Shown here piece by piece: positions 7,885 through 20,305 of a stretch of 64,000 bases of DNA (the first letter of the stretch is position 1; each line of letters begins with the position of its first letter). The notes under the pieces are model-generated. The model was given only the letters and a program-made list of their open reading frames with translations. It was not told the DNA's origin and ran no database searches. Made by a program: the position numbers and the translations under genes. This stretch comes from Rhodococcus sp. 1163. Lineage in GTDB: Bacteria; Actinomycetota; Actinomycetes; Mycobacteriales; Mycobacteriaceae. The DNA is taken from NCBI RefSeq assembly GCF_002091985.1, contig NZ_MKKX01000033.1:368034-432033 (forward strand), given 5' to 3'.

Positions 7885-9063
7885 ATGGCCAAGAGTGCGT
7901 GGTTCGAGACCGTTGCCGAGGCGCAACGGCGTGCCAAGAAACGACTTCCGAAATCCGTGTACGCCGCACTGGTGGCGGGCTCGGAGCGGGGCATCACCGT
8001 CGACGACAATACGGCGGCATTCGGTGAGCTCGGCTTCGCGCCGCATGTTGCGGGGTTGTCGGACAAACGGGATCTGTCGACAACAGTCATGGGACAACCA
8101 CTCTCGTTTCCGGTCATGATCTCGCCGACGGGTGTGCAGGCCGTGCACCCGGAAGGCGAGGTCGCTGTGGCCCGTGCCGCGGCCGCTCGCGGAATCCCGG
8201 TCGGGTTGTCCTCCTTTGCGAGCAAATCCATCGAAGAGGTCGCGGCCGTGAACCCGCAGACGTTCTTCCAGATGTATTGGGTCGGCTCGCGCGAGGTTCT
8301 GCTTCAGCGCATGGAGCGGGCACGTGCGGCCGGCGCGGTCGGATTGATCATGACGCTGGACTGGTCGTTCTCCAACGGACGCGACTGGGGCAGCCCGTCG
8401 ATCCCGGAAAAGATGGACCTCAAGGCGATGTGGCAGTTCGCCCCCGAAGGCATCACGCGTCCGAAATGGTTGTGGGAGTACGCGAAAACCGGAAAAATTC
8501 CCGATCTGTCGACGCCCAACCTGACTCCACCCGGGGGTACTGCGCCGACATTCTTCGGTGCATACGGCGAGTGGATGGGTACCCCGTTGCCGACCTGGGA
8601 GGACGTTGCCTGGCTGCGTGAGCAGTGGGGCGGGCCGTTCATGCTCAAGGGAGTCATGCGTGTCGATGACGCCAAGAAGGCAGTCGACGCCGGAGTCACC
8701 GCCATCTCGGTGTCCAACCACGGTGGCAACAACCTCGACGGCACTCCAGCTCCGATCCGCGCGCTGCCGGCGATCGCCGAGGCAGTGGGCGACCAGATCG
8801 AGATCACCCTCGACGGCGGCATCCGTCGAGGAAGCGACGTCGTCAAAGCACTCGCACTCGGTGCTCGTGCTGTCATGATCGGCCGGGCGTACCTGTGGGG
8901 TCTTTCAGCGAACGGTCAGGCCGGTGTGGAGAACGTTCTCGATATTTTGCGGGGCGGCGTCGACTCCGCTGTTCTCGGACTCGGACACTCCTCTGTCCAC
9001 GACCTGACTGCGTCGGACGTCGTCATGCCGTTGGGATTCGACCGGAAGCTTGGTGCAGAGTAG
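7885..9063 (+). CDS. mftD: Pre-mycofactocin synthase MftD
   Basis: A 392-residue FMN enzyme of the lactate dehydrogenase/glycolate oxidase TIM-barrel family. Visible family motifs are the substrate/FMN segment SNHGGNNLDG, the phosphate-binding LDGGIRRGSDV, and ALGARAVMIGRAYLWG near the C-terminus. MftD oxidatively deaminates the aminopyrrolidinone released by MftE to give the alpha-keto lactam redox centre of pre-mycofactocin. The preceding AGGAA and the 12-bp gap after mftC indicate one operon. The next gene starts inside its last codons. Confidence 0.95.
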   Translation: MAKSAWFETVAEAQRRAKKRLPKSVYAALVAGSERGITVDDNTAAFGELGFAPHVAGLSDKRDLSTTVMGQPLSFPVMISPTGVQAVHPEGEVAVARAAAARGIPVGLSSFASKSIEEVAAVNPQTFFQMYWVGSREVLLQRMERARAAGAVGLIMTLDWSFSNGRDWGSPSIPEKMDLKAMWQFAPEGITRPKWLWEYAKTGKIPDLSTPNLTPPGGTAPTFFGAYGEWMGTPLPTWEDVAWLREQWGGPFMLKGVMRVDDAKKAVDAGVTAISVSNHGGNNLDGTPAPIRALPAIAEAVGDQIEITLDGGIRRGSDVVKALALGARAVMIGRAYLWGLSANGQAGVENVLDILRGGVDSAVLGLGHSSVHDLTASDVVMPLGFDRKLGAE

Positions 9064-10930
9064 CGAGGTGACTCTGCTGACGGAGCCGATCGTCCTCGGT
9101 GGACGGTCGGCTGCCAGTCGCGTGATGTTCGGCCCGCACGAAACCAATCTTGCTGATGGCCGGGCTTTCTCGCCGGCACTGGTGGAGTACTACCGCCGTC
9201 GGGCGGGCGTCGGGATCATCGTCACCGAGAATGCGTCGGTGCATCGGTCGGACTGGCCGTACGAGCGTGCGCCTCTGGCATCGGAGTGCGGGCCCGGTTG
9301 GCAGGCTGTGGTCGACGCGTGCAGGCCGAACGGAACGCTCGTTCTGGCAGGCCTGACTCACACCGGATCCCAAGGTTCGCCTGCGTACTCGCGGGAGGCA
9401 CTGTGGGGGCCGTCGCACGTCGCAGACGTGGCTTCGCGTGAACTGCCGATGGCGATGGAACCGGAACACATCCGTGCCGCGGTGGACGGGTTCGCTGCCG
9501 CTGCTCGCGTTGCTGCCGCTGCCGACGTCGACGGCGTCGAACTCGATGCAGGCTCATCGAGCCTGATACGGCAGTTCCTCTCCGGCCTGACCAATCTGCG
9601 AGAAGACGAATATGGCACCGACCGAATGCTGTTCGTACGGAACGTGGTTACCGCGGTGCGGGCCGAGCTCGGCCCGGATCGAATCCTTGCGCTGCGGCTG
9701 AGCTGTGACGAGGGAGCGCCGTGGGCGGGGATCACTCCCGCAATCGGTGCCGACATCGCCCGCGAGATGGCGCCGGAACTCGATCTGCTTACCGTCGTTC
9801 GAGGTGGGGCGATGGCCATGTCCACCTATCGCCCGGACTTCCACACCGAGCCTGGGTTCAACCTCGACCTGTGTCGATCGGTATCGGGCTCTGTCGACGG
9901 CATGGTTCCTGTTGTGCTGCAGGGCAGCATCGTCGACACAGCGATGGCCGAAGCCGCACTCTCCGAGGGTGTTGCGGACATCATCGAGATGACACGAGCG
10001 TTGATCGCCGATCCCGATCTGGTATCGAAGTCGCGAGCCGGTGCGAGCCCGCGGCCGTGCATTCTGTGCAATCAGACCTGTCTGGTTCGGGATCCGCGTA
10101 ATCCGACCGTGGCGTGCATCGGACGAGCAGGCGATGACCCGGAGCCGGACGGTGCAGGCACTGTGCTGGTGGTGGGTGGTGGCCCCGCTGGTCTCGAGGC
10201 AGCGCGGGTGTTGGCCTTGCGGGGTCGGACGGTCACCTTGTACGAGCGTAAGCCCGTGCTAGGGGGCTTGTTTTCGCTCACGAGCACTGGAGAGGCGTTG
10301 ACCGCATGGCTCGCCGCCGAGTGCGTCCATCTCGGGGTCGATATTGCGACCGGGGTCGAGATCGGACCCAGCGATCTCGAGGCGGGAAAGGACGTCGTCC
10401 TCGCGACCGGCAGTGTGCCGAGCCCGCGATCGTTCGAGGTGGCTACAGGCGTGCACTACCTCGATTCCGGAGCCGTTCTGGACGGTGCCGTGCTCGGCGA
10501 GGGGCCCGTTGTCGTATGGGATCCGGTCGGTGGTCCCGTGGCTGTCGCGCTTGCTGAGCGCTTTGCAAAGGCAGGTAGGGACGTTTCTGTGGTGACTGTC
10601 GATCAGACCATCGGTCGACACCTTTCCTTGTCCGGTGACCTGGCTCCGGCCAACGTTCGGTTGCAGCGCGCAGGCATCCAGCGTCATCTACTGTCAAAAA
10701 TTCTGCGGGTCGGCGACGGCGGCGCCGAGCTCGAGGACGTACACACCGGGCAACGCCGCATGATCGAATGCGCAGTGGTAGTGGACTGCTCGCATCGCTC
10801 TGCTGACGATTCCTTGCACGGTCCGAGGCGGATGACGATTGGGGACTGCTTCGCGCCTCGTTCTGCCGCCGAGGCCATTCGAGACGGGTACGACGCCGGA
10901 GTGTACAAAGCCACAGGGTCTGTCCGATGA
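9053..10930 (+). CDS. Mycofactocin-system FadH/OYE-family oxidoreductase (first copy)
   Basis: About 625 residues with the 2,4-dienoyl-CoA reductase (FadH)/trimethylamine dehydrogenase plan: an N-terminal Old Yellow Enzyme FMN barrel (to about residue 330), a [4Fe-4S] motif CILCNQTC with C-x2-C-x3-C-x11-C spacing, and a C-terminal FAD/NAD(P) half with VVGGGPAG. Such paired flavoproteins belong to mycofactocin clusters by co-occurrence, but their substrate is unknown. GTG 9053 has GGAAG just upstream and overlaps mftD by 11 bp; TTG 9050 or GTG 9068 are alternatives. The second copy overlaps its end by ATGA. Confidence 0.85.
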   Translation: MQSSEVTLLTEPIVLGGRSAASRVMFGPHETNLADGRAFSPALVEYYRRRAGVGIIVTENASVHRSDWPYERAPLASECGPGWQAVVDACRPNGTLVLAGLTHTGSQGSPAYSREALWGPSHVADVASRELPMAMEPEHIRAAVDGFAAAARVAAAADVDGVELDAGSSSLIRQFLSGLTNLREDEYGTDRMLFVRNVVTAVRAELGPDRILALRLSCDEGAPWAGITPAIGADIAREMAPELDLLTVVRGGAMAMSTYRPDFHTEPGFNLDLCRSVSGSVDGMVPVVLQGSIVDTAMAEAALSEGVADIIEMTRALIADPDLVSKSRAGASPRPCILCNQTCLVRDPRNPTVACIGRAGDDPEPDGAGTVLVVGGGPAGLEAARVLALRGRTVTLYERKPVLGGLFSLTSTGEALTAWLAAECVHLGVDIATGVEIGPSDLEAGKDVVLATGSVPSPRSFEVATGVHYLDSGAVLDGAVLGEGPVVVWDPVGGPVAVALAERFAKAGRDVSVVTVDQTIGRHLSLSGDLAPANVRLQRAGIQRHLLSKILRVGDGGAELEDVHTGQRRMIECAVVVDCSHRSADDSLHGPRRMTIGDCFAPRSAAEAIRDGYDAGVYKATGSVR

Positions 10931-12876
10931 AGTATCCGCGGCTGTTCGCCCCTCTCGACATCGGTCGGTCGACGGTGCGGAACCGAGTTGTCTTCTCTGC
11001 GCATCTGACCAACTTCGCCGAGAACGGCCTCCCGACGGATCGCCACGCCGCCTATTACGCAGCTCGCGCCGCAGGCGGGGCCGGCTTGATCATCGTCGAG
11101 GAGCAGTCCACCCACCCGTCGGATCAACCGTACGAGAAGATGATTCAAGGGTATCGCCCAGCGGTGATACCTCGATATCGAGCGATCACCGACGCCGTAC
11201 ACGCACACGGAGCGCTCGTTCTGGCACAGGTCAACCACAATGGTGGACAGTCGTCAGGAATGTATTCGGGGCGTTCGGTCCTCGCACCCAGCGCCGTCCC
11301 CGATCCGCTCTTTCGAGAGGTACCTCGTTGCCTCGACCGGGTCGAGATCGGCGAGTTGGTGGACGGATATGTGCGCGTCGCCGAGCATTGCAGGGACGGC
11401 GGATTCGACGGCGTGGAGCTACAGTGTTCACAGTCCTCGTTGATCCGAATGTTCCTGGCGCGCACTACGAACCATCGCACCGACGAATACGGGGGTGACC
11501 TCGCCGGGCGAGCTCGATTCTTGGTGGAGGTTCTCTCGGCAGTCCGCACCGCTCTGGGGTCCGAAATGATCGTTGGAGTGAGGCTGAGCGGGCAGGAAAA
11601 CATCGAGGGGGGTATCCGTCTGGACGAAGCCGTGGACACCGCTGTCCTCGTCGAACGAACCGGTTCGGTCGATTACATCAATACCGCAATCGGCGTGGCG
11701 ACCTCGACGCTCCACCTGATCGAGGCATCGATGGCAACGCCCCATGGTTACGCGAACTTCGTTCCCAGTGCTATCCGAGAGCGGGTGTCGTTGCCGGTGA
11801 TCGGGGTCGGACGCTTCACCACACCGGAGATGGCCGAGCAGGCTCTCGCCGACGGGGTGTGCGATCTGGTCGGCGTCGTTCGAGGCCAGATTGCAGACCC
11901 GGAGTTCGCGAACAAGGCCCGTGAAGGCCGTGCGCGAGAAGTCCACACCTGCCTGTCCTGCAATCAGGACTGCATCGGACGCGTCGGGATGAACGCCGCA
12001 CTGGGATGTGTCGTAAACCCCAGCGCCGGAAAAGAATTCGTCGCCCTGCCGCAGTTGCCCGCTTCAAGACTGCGAGTCCTGATCGTTGGAGGCGGACCGG
12101 CAGGACTGCAAGCTGCATCGACTGCTGCACACGCAGGGCACGACGTCACGTTGTACGAACGCGAGCCACAGACCGGGGGACAGGTCCGGACCGCTGGACG
12201 GGCACCGCATCGCGCCGAATTCGCTGGAATCGTCGATGTTCTCGAAGCGGAATGCCGCGCACGCGGTGTAAAAATCCGCACAGGCGTCGAGGTCGACAGA
12301 ATGCTCGTCCTGACGCAAAAGCCCAACGTGGTGGTGATCGCGACCGGGGCAAACCCGGTGCGTCCGGAGTGGGCAAGTTCCCACGATCACGTCGTCGACG
12401 TCCGTGAGGTCCTCGACGGCACGGCGTCACTGTCAGGTCGCGTCCTGATCGTCGACGAACTGAGTTTCCACCACGCGACGTCGACGGCAGAGTTTCTGGC
12501 CGAACGCGGCTGTCAGGTGACGGTATGCACGCCGGGGATGGTCGTCGGGCAGGATCTCGGGCTCACCCTGGACATGGAAGGGTGGCGGCGGCGAGCGCAC
12601 GGACAGTCGATCACCTGCCTGACCGATGTCGTCCCGGTCCAGCTACGCGACGGCCTCGATATTTCGCTGCTCCATCACCCCACAGGCGTGACGGCGAACC
12701 ATCGGTTCGATTGGATCGTCTGCTCGCTCCACCAGAAGCCGGATGACGCATTGTGGAACGAGTTGAAGGACGAAGGGTTTTCGGTCGTACGTATCGGCGA
12801 CGCCGTCACACCTCGCCGACTGGATTCGGCAATACGCGAGGGGGAGCAGGCGGCGAGGAGCATTGCAGGGACGTGA
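10927..12876 (+). CDS. Mycofactocin-system FadH/OYE-family oxidoreductase (second copy)
   Basis: A 649-residue paralogue of the preceding gene with the same order: OYE FMN barrel, a cysteine cluster CLSCNQDC with C-x2-C-x3-C-x11-C spacing, then VGGGPAGLQ of the FAD domain. The two proteins clearly derive from one ancestor but differ through most of their length, so this is an old pair, perhaps a heteromeric enzyme or two enzymes with different enoates. The ATG overlaps the stop of the first copy. Its own stop faces the convergent IclR gene 35 bp away, ending the operon. Confidence 0.87.
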   Translation: MKYPRLFAPLDIGRSTVRNRVVFSAHLTNFAENGLPTDRHAAYYAARAAGGAGLIIVEEQSTHPSDQPYEKMIQGYRPAVIPRYRAITDAVHAHGALVLAQVNHNGGQSSGMYSGRSVLAPSAVPDPLFREVPRCLDRVEIGELVDGYVRVAEHCRDGGFDGVELQCSQSSLIRMFLARTTNHRTDEYGGDLAGRARFLVEVLSAVRTALGSEMIVGVRLSGQENIEGGIRLDEAVDTAVLVERTGSVDYINTAIGVATSTLHLIEASMATPHGYANFVPSAIRERVSLPVIGVGRFTTPEMAEQALADGVCDLVGVVRGQIADPEFANKAREGRAREVHTCLSCNQDCIGRVGMNAALGCVVNPSAGKEFVALPQLPASRLRVLIVGGGPAGLQAASTAAHAGHDVTLYEREPQTGGQVRTAGRAPHRAEFAGIVDVLEAECRARGVKIRTGVEVDRMLVLTQKPNVVVIATGANPVRPEWASSHDHVVDVREVLDGTASLSGRVLIVDELSFHHATSTAEFLAERGCQVTVCTPGMVVGQDLGLTLDMEGWRRRAHGQSITCLTDVVPVQLRDGLDISLLHHPTGVTANHRFDWIVCSLHQKPDDALWNELKDEGFSVVRIGDAVTPRRLDSAIREGEQAARSIAGT

Positions 12877-12911
12877 CTGTAGAGCCCAGACGGTTTTGCA
12901 GAGGAGCAGGG

Positions 12912-13660
12912 TCATCGGGCAGTACCAATTTCACGAGCCGAGACCGTGAGCAGTTCGATCAATCCCGCATCGTCTGTATGCAGCCGTCCCGTCCTCCCGA
13001 TAACAGCCAGAGCGCCGCGGACTCCATCGGCGTCGTCTCGGATGGGGACGGCGATAGCCGATCTGCCTACCTTGATCTCGTCGACCTCAATGGCGATGCC
13101 GCAAATTCGGATTCGGCTCAACTCGACAGCAAGATCAGCAAGATCGGTGATGGTGCGACTGGTGAACTTGCGCAGGTCCTTCAAGCTGACCCCGTCAGGC
13201 CTGTTGGCCAACAGCAGTTTCCCTATGGCCGATGCGTGTGGGTGCGTCGCAAGAGCGGATTCGCCGGGCAGTTCGTGGTCGGGGTCGCGATCGATAAGAG
13301 CGATCCGGTCGTGCTGATACGAAACGAGATAGACCCCGAATCTAGTGTGACTGCGGATTTCGTCGACGATTTGCCGATGGTCTACGACAGCAGTCTGCGG
13401 GGCAGCACCTGCCAGTTCCCGCGTTCGACGGCCGAGCGCGAAGCCGGACAGATCCTCGATCCGAACCAGATATCCGTCGGCGACCAGAAGGTTCAGCAGA
13501 CGGTATGCGGTTGCCGGTGCAATGCCAGTGAAGTTGGCGACGTCCTTGGCGCGTGCTCCAGAGCCGATTTGCGCTACGGCTTCCAGTAGGGCAAGTGCCT
13601 TTTGGACCGCTCGTGGTTCGTGACCTCCAGTTTCTGGCACTCTCGTCGTCCGCGTCACCA

Positions 13661-13661
<1 letters not shown>
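12912..13661 (-). CDS. IclR-family transcriptional regulator
   Basis: About 249 residues. An N-terminal winged helix-turn-helix (AKDVANFTGIAPATAYRLLN) is followed by an IclR effector domain with typical segments (GKLLLANRP and an IAVPIRDD strand). I place the start at the ATG at 13661, which shares one base with the TGA of the upstream permease gene (TGATG), so the two are translationally coupled; a longer frame running back to 13931 would overlap the permease and encodes arginine-rich nonsense. It probably controls the permease and perhaps the divergent oxidase; the ligand is unknown. Confidence 0.85.
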
Positions 13662-17002
<3,341 letters not shown>

Positions 17003-17034
17003 CCCCGAATCTTTCTCGAAAGGAACAACACTCA

Positions 17035-17682
17035 ATGTCCAATGCCACACGTTCGTTCACCGCAGCCCTTGCCGCCGGGGCAGTCCTCTTCGCTGCGGCG
17101 TGCTCGTCGGAAACCGATCCAGCAGTCGAGCCATCAGCGGCATCCGGCGCACGCTCGGTCATCGAACCCGGCGAAGCGACCCCGATGATTGCGCAGGGAG
17201 TCGAGATCGGCAGCGATGCAACGGTGTACAAAACCAGCGGGATCGGACCATCAGCGATGAACAAGGCAGCTCCGGAGGGTAGCGCAGAGTCCTATATCGA
17301 CACTGATCAGTTTTCCGGCGGCACAATGCCTGCAGGCGTCAGCGTGACCGAGGCCCAAGGGATCGGTGTCCTGAAAAAGATCAGAAGCAATCTCGAAGCC
17401 GAGGGATACGCGCTCGAAGACGTCGCAACCATGCGGGTGTTCCTTGACAATGCTCCAGGTACCGAGCGGGCTGACTATGCTGGTTGGAATCGGGCGTATC
17501 GGCAATTCTTCGCCAACACCGATCTCGACAGCAACGAGACCGAACTCGTGCCGATGGGCACCGCTGAGCCTGCGGCGCCGATGGAACGAAATGCCGCACG
17601 ACCGTCGCGCTTCGCGCTCGAGGTCGCATCACTCCCAGTTCCGGGATGGCTCGTCGAGGTCGAGGTCGACGCGGTGAAATAG
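17035..17682 (+). CDS. RidA/YjgF-family lipoprotein
   Basis: A 215-residue protein with a lipoprotein signal peptide (AVLFAAAC, lipid-modified cysteine at 23). A RidA-like domain follows; TMRVFLDN and the C-terminal PSRFALEVASLPVPGWLVEVEV correspond to the family core, including the arginine that binds the carboxylate of imine substrates. RidA enzymes hydrolyse 2-imino acids to keto acids. Being exported and placed right after a secreted amine oxidase, it probably deals with the imine product. The ATG at 17035 has GAAAGGAA upstream. Pairing of function is inferred. Confidence 0.78.
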   Translation: MSNATRSFTAALAAGAVLFAAACSSETDPAVEPSAASGARSVIEPGEATPMIAQGVEIGSDATVYKTSGIGPSAMNKAAPEGSAESYIDTDQFSGGTMPAGVSVTEAQGIGVLKKIRSNLEAEGYALEDVATMRVFLDNAPGTERADYAGWNRAYRQFFANTDLDSNETELVPMGTAEPAAPMERNAARPSRFALEVASLPVPGWLVEVEVDAVK

Positions 17683-17705
17683 GAGTCTGTGGACCAACGG
17701 CGCCG

Positions 17706-17840
17706 TTACGAATCCACGGTGTCGTTGGTTCCCCCATTCGGCTTGTCCGCGGTGAGAATCCACGAGATGCCGTATCCCCCCTGATGTCCGACCTTCGCGA
17801 CCGAGTGGTAGCGGTTGTGGACCTTCCGCAGGAACGGAAG
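17706..17840 (-). pseudogene. Possible coding remnant (C-terminal fragment, unknown family)
   Basis: Just downstream of the racemase gene, one minus-strand frame reads about 40 residues with strong G/C at third codon positions (HSVAKVGHQGGYGISW, then LTADKPNGG) and ends at a TAA. No start codon or ribosome-binding site fits it; upstream the frame runs antisense-like into the racemase gene. It looks like the tail of a lost gene rather than an intact one. I do not recognise the family. Confidence 0.3.
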
Positions 17841-17850
17841 ACGTTGACGC

Positions 17851-18609
17851 TCAGTGGTTGTGGCGCAGTCGTGGCGACACTTCGGTTCCGAAGATCGCCA
17901 ACAGTCCGGCGTAGGGTTTGGGTGGCGGTGGTGCGAACTCGCCACTCTTGCTTGGCCTCAACCCCATGGCAACGAGTGATTGTACGAACAGCGTTGCGGC
18001 AGTGACACCATCAACGACGGGTACGCCGATCGCGTTCTGAATGTCTTCGCACAGGTCGGCCATACCGGCGCAGCCGAGGACGATGGCATCACTGCCGTCG
18101 CGTAGCAGTGCTTCGCGGCAAGTTTCGGTGATGACCTTGCGTGCATTTGCGTCGGTCTCCAGCTCCAGTACTGGTATTCGACAGGCATGGACACCTCTGC
18201 ACCGACTCGACATCCCGTAGTGGGCGGCTAGGTCCAACGCTCGTCCAGTGGTTCGCTCCAGTGTGGTCACGACGGAGAATCCGCGACCGAGGAAGCTTGC
18301 TGTATGCATTGCCGCCTCGGCGATCCCGACGACAGGTCCCGATGCCACCTCACGGGCGGCATCCATCCCTGGATCACCGAAGCACGCGATGACATATCCG
18401 TCGACGCCCTGCGTCTCACCGAGGACTACCTGCTCGAGTATGCCTGGGATGCTGAGAGCCTCGTCGACGTGAGATTCGATGGAGGTAGGCCCCATCGATG
18501 GGCTGACTGCCTCGACGAATGTGTCCGGGCCTGCGACGGCCCGGGCACATTCTTCGATCTTGGCGGTCATCGAAGCGGTGGTGTTCGGGTTGATGACCTT
18601 GATGTACAC
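17851..18609 (-). CDS. Aspartate/glutamate/hydantoin racemase family protein
   Basis: A 252-residue protein of the Asp/Glu racemase superfamily, hydantoin/allantoin racemase branch. The N-terminal strand KVINPNTTASMT and the two catalytic-cysteine regions (ACFGDPGMDAARE around residue 76 and VLGCAGMADL around 176) are in place, so the two-base racemisation mechanism is supported. It lies 10 bp downstream of an NCS1 permease of the allantoin/hydantoin kind, which fits uptake and racemisation of a hydantoin such as allantoin. No hydantoinase or carbamoylase gene is nearby. Confidence 0.8.
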   Translation of the reverse strand: MYIKVINPNTTASMTAKIEECARAVAGPDTFVEAVSPSMGPTSIESHVDEALSIPGILEQVVLGETQGVDGYVIACFGDPGMDAAREVASGPVVGIAEAAMHTASFLGRGFSVVTTLERTTGRALDLAAHYGMSSRCRGVHACRIPVLELETDANARKVITETCREALLRDGSDAIVLGCAGMADLCEDIQNAIGVPVVDGVTAATLFVQSLVAMGLRPSKSGEFAPPPPKPYAGLLAIFGTEVSPRLRHNH

Positions 18610-18619
18610 GCGGCAGTTC

Positions 18620-20176
18620 CTATGCTTTGGTCGGCGCGTCGACGTTCATCACAGCGAGCTTCGTCTTGGTGGCGAGGAAGTAGTAGAGCACGAATCCGAC
18701 TGCACAGCCGATGAACCAGCTGTACTTCGACGCGGTAGACATGCCACCGATCTCCATACCGTCGATGGCGCCGTTGAACAGCACGGTGAACATGGCCAGT
18801 AGAGCTCCCACGATGGTGGCGCACACAGCCGCGGGGTTGTATCCCTTCGAGTACCAGTACCGTCCTGCCGGTGACATCGTGAACAACTCGTCGACGACGA
18901 CCTTCTGCTTGCGGACCAGATAGTAGTCGGCGATCAGGACGCCGAACAACGGTCCGATGAAAGCGCCGAGGGTCTCGAGGGTCAAGTGGATGACGTCCGG
19001 GTTGTTGTACAGGTTCCACGGTGTGATCAAGATCGAGCCCACGGCAGCGATCATTCCACCGGCACGCCAACTGATCCGCTGCGGGCTGACGTTGGAGAAG
19101 TCGAACGCGGGGGAGATGAAGTTTGCGACGATGTTGATGCCGATGGTGGCGATCGTGAACGTCAGTGCGCCCAGGACGATAGCGAAAGTGCTGTCGATAC
19201 GGGCGACGGTTTGGACTGGGTCGGTGATCAATTCACCGAAGACCGGCAATGTCAGTGACGCTGTGACGACGACGAGGATCGAGAAGACCAGGAAGTTGAC
19301 CGGTAGACCCAGGAAGTTTCCTTTCTTCACTGCCGCGTAGGATTTGGCGTAACGCGAGAAGTCACCGAAGTTGAGCATCGGACCCGAAAAATAGGAGACT
19401 ACGAGCGCGACGGCTCCGAGCATGATCGGCATCGAACTCCACCCCGTGTGCTGAACCCCACCCAGATTGAGATCGATTGCGCGCCAGCCCGCTTTCCAGA
19501 TGAGGTAGCCGCACAGCACGAACATGACGACGTAGACGGCGGGGCCGCAGAAATCGATGAACTTGCGGATGGACTCCATTCCTCGCCAGAAGACAGCGGC
19601 CTGGACGATCCACAGGAAAAGGAAGCTGATCCATCCGAGAGTGGATAGCCCCGCGAATCCGTAGTCGGTGGTGACTGCGTACGGCGCGAGTCCGGGAAAG
19701 AGCTTGATGAGCACGATATCGAGGGCAGCGGAGGCCAGGAATGTCTGAATCCCATACCAGGCGACGGCGATGAGGCCGCGGATGATCGCTGGAATGTTGG
19801 CACCGAGCACACCGAACGACGCTCGACAGATCACTGGGTATGGGACGCCTGTAGCTTGGCTCGGCTTGGCGACAAGATTGCAGAAGAAGTACACGAGCGT
19901 GATGCCGACCAGGAGGGAGATGAGCACCTGCCAGCTGGCCAGGCCCAACGCGAAGAGGCTACCAGCTGTAACGTATCCACCCACCGAGTGCACGTCCGAC
20001 ATCCAGAAAGCAAAAAGATTGTAGGAAGACCAAGACTGATTCTTCAGTGGCGCGAGGTCTTCGTTGGTGAGCCGAGGGTCGTATCCGTCCTTGATCATGC
20101 CGCCGCCGACCGAGTGGCCTGCGGCTTCGACCAGGTCGCCTGACGACGCGCCGGGTTGGTGGGATATATCGGTCAT
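18620..20176 (-). CDS. NCS1-family permease (allantoin/hydantoin/nucleobase type)
   Basis: A 518-residue transporter with about 12 membrane segments. The N-terminal NEDLAPLKNQSWSSYNLFAF segment and the helix beginning VHSVGGYVTAGSLFALG match bacterial NCS1 proteins such as PucI (allantoin) and Mhp1 (hydantoin). The C-terminal part contains the ISDYYLVR-like segment (VLIADYYLVRKQK). The ATG at 20176 is preceded by AGGAG; a longer frame upstream has no such signal. With the downstream racemase and the upstream GntR gene it forms a likely three-gene minus-strand operon. Substrate is inferred. Confidence 0.85.
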   Translation of the reverse strand: MTDISHQPGASSGDLVEAAGHSVGGGMIKDGYDPRLTNEDLAPLKNQSWSSYNLFAFWMSDVHSVGGYVTAGSLFALGLASWQVLISLLVGITLVYFFCNLVAKPSQATGVPYPVICRASFGVLGANIPAIIRGLIAVAWYGIQTFLASAALDIVLIKLFPGLAPYAVTTDYGFAGLSTLGWISFLFLWIVQAAVFWRGMESIRKFIDFCGPAVYVVMFVLCGYLIWKAGWRAIDLNLGGVQHTGWSSMPIMLGAVALVVSYFSGPMLNFGDFSRYAKSYAAVKKGNFLGLPVNFLVFSILVVVTASLTLPVFGELITDPVQTVARIDSTFAIVLGALTFTIATIGINIVANFISPAFDFSNVSPQRISWRAGGMIAAVGSILITPWNLYNNPDVIHLTLETLGAFIGPLFGVLIADYYLVRKQKVVVDELFTMSPAGRYWYSKGYNPAAVCATIVGALLAMFTVLFNGAIDGMEIGGMSTASKYSWFIGCAVGFVLYYFLATKTKLAVMNVDAPTKA

Positions 20177-20305
20177 CGATGCTCCTGATGTGCGCGAGGT
20201 GCGAGTTTCTTCGACCGACACCGCATACGGGTTCGGTCGGTGAAACAAAAGGTAGCGACGAAGTGTTGCACCTGCGTGACGGCAGTGATATATCATTTCG
20301 CGCGT

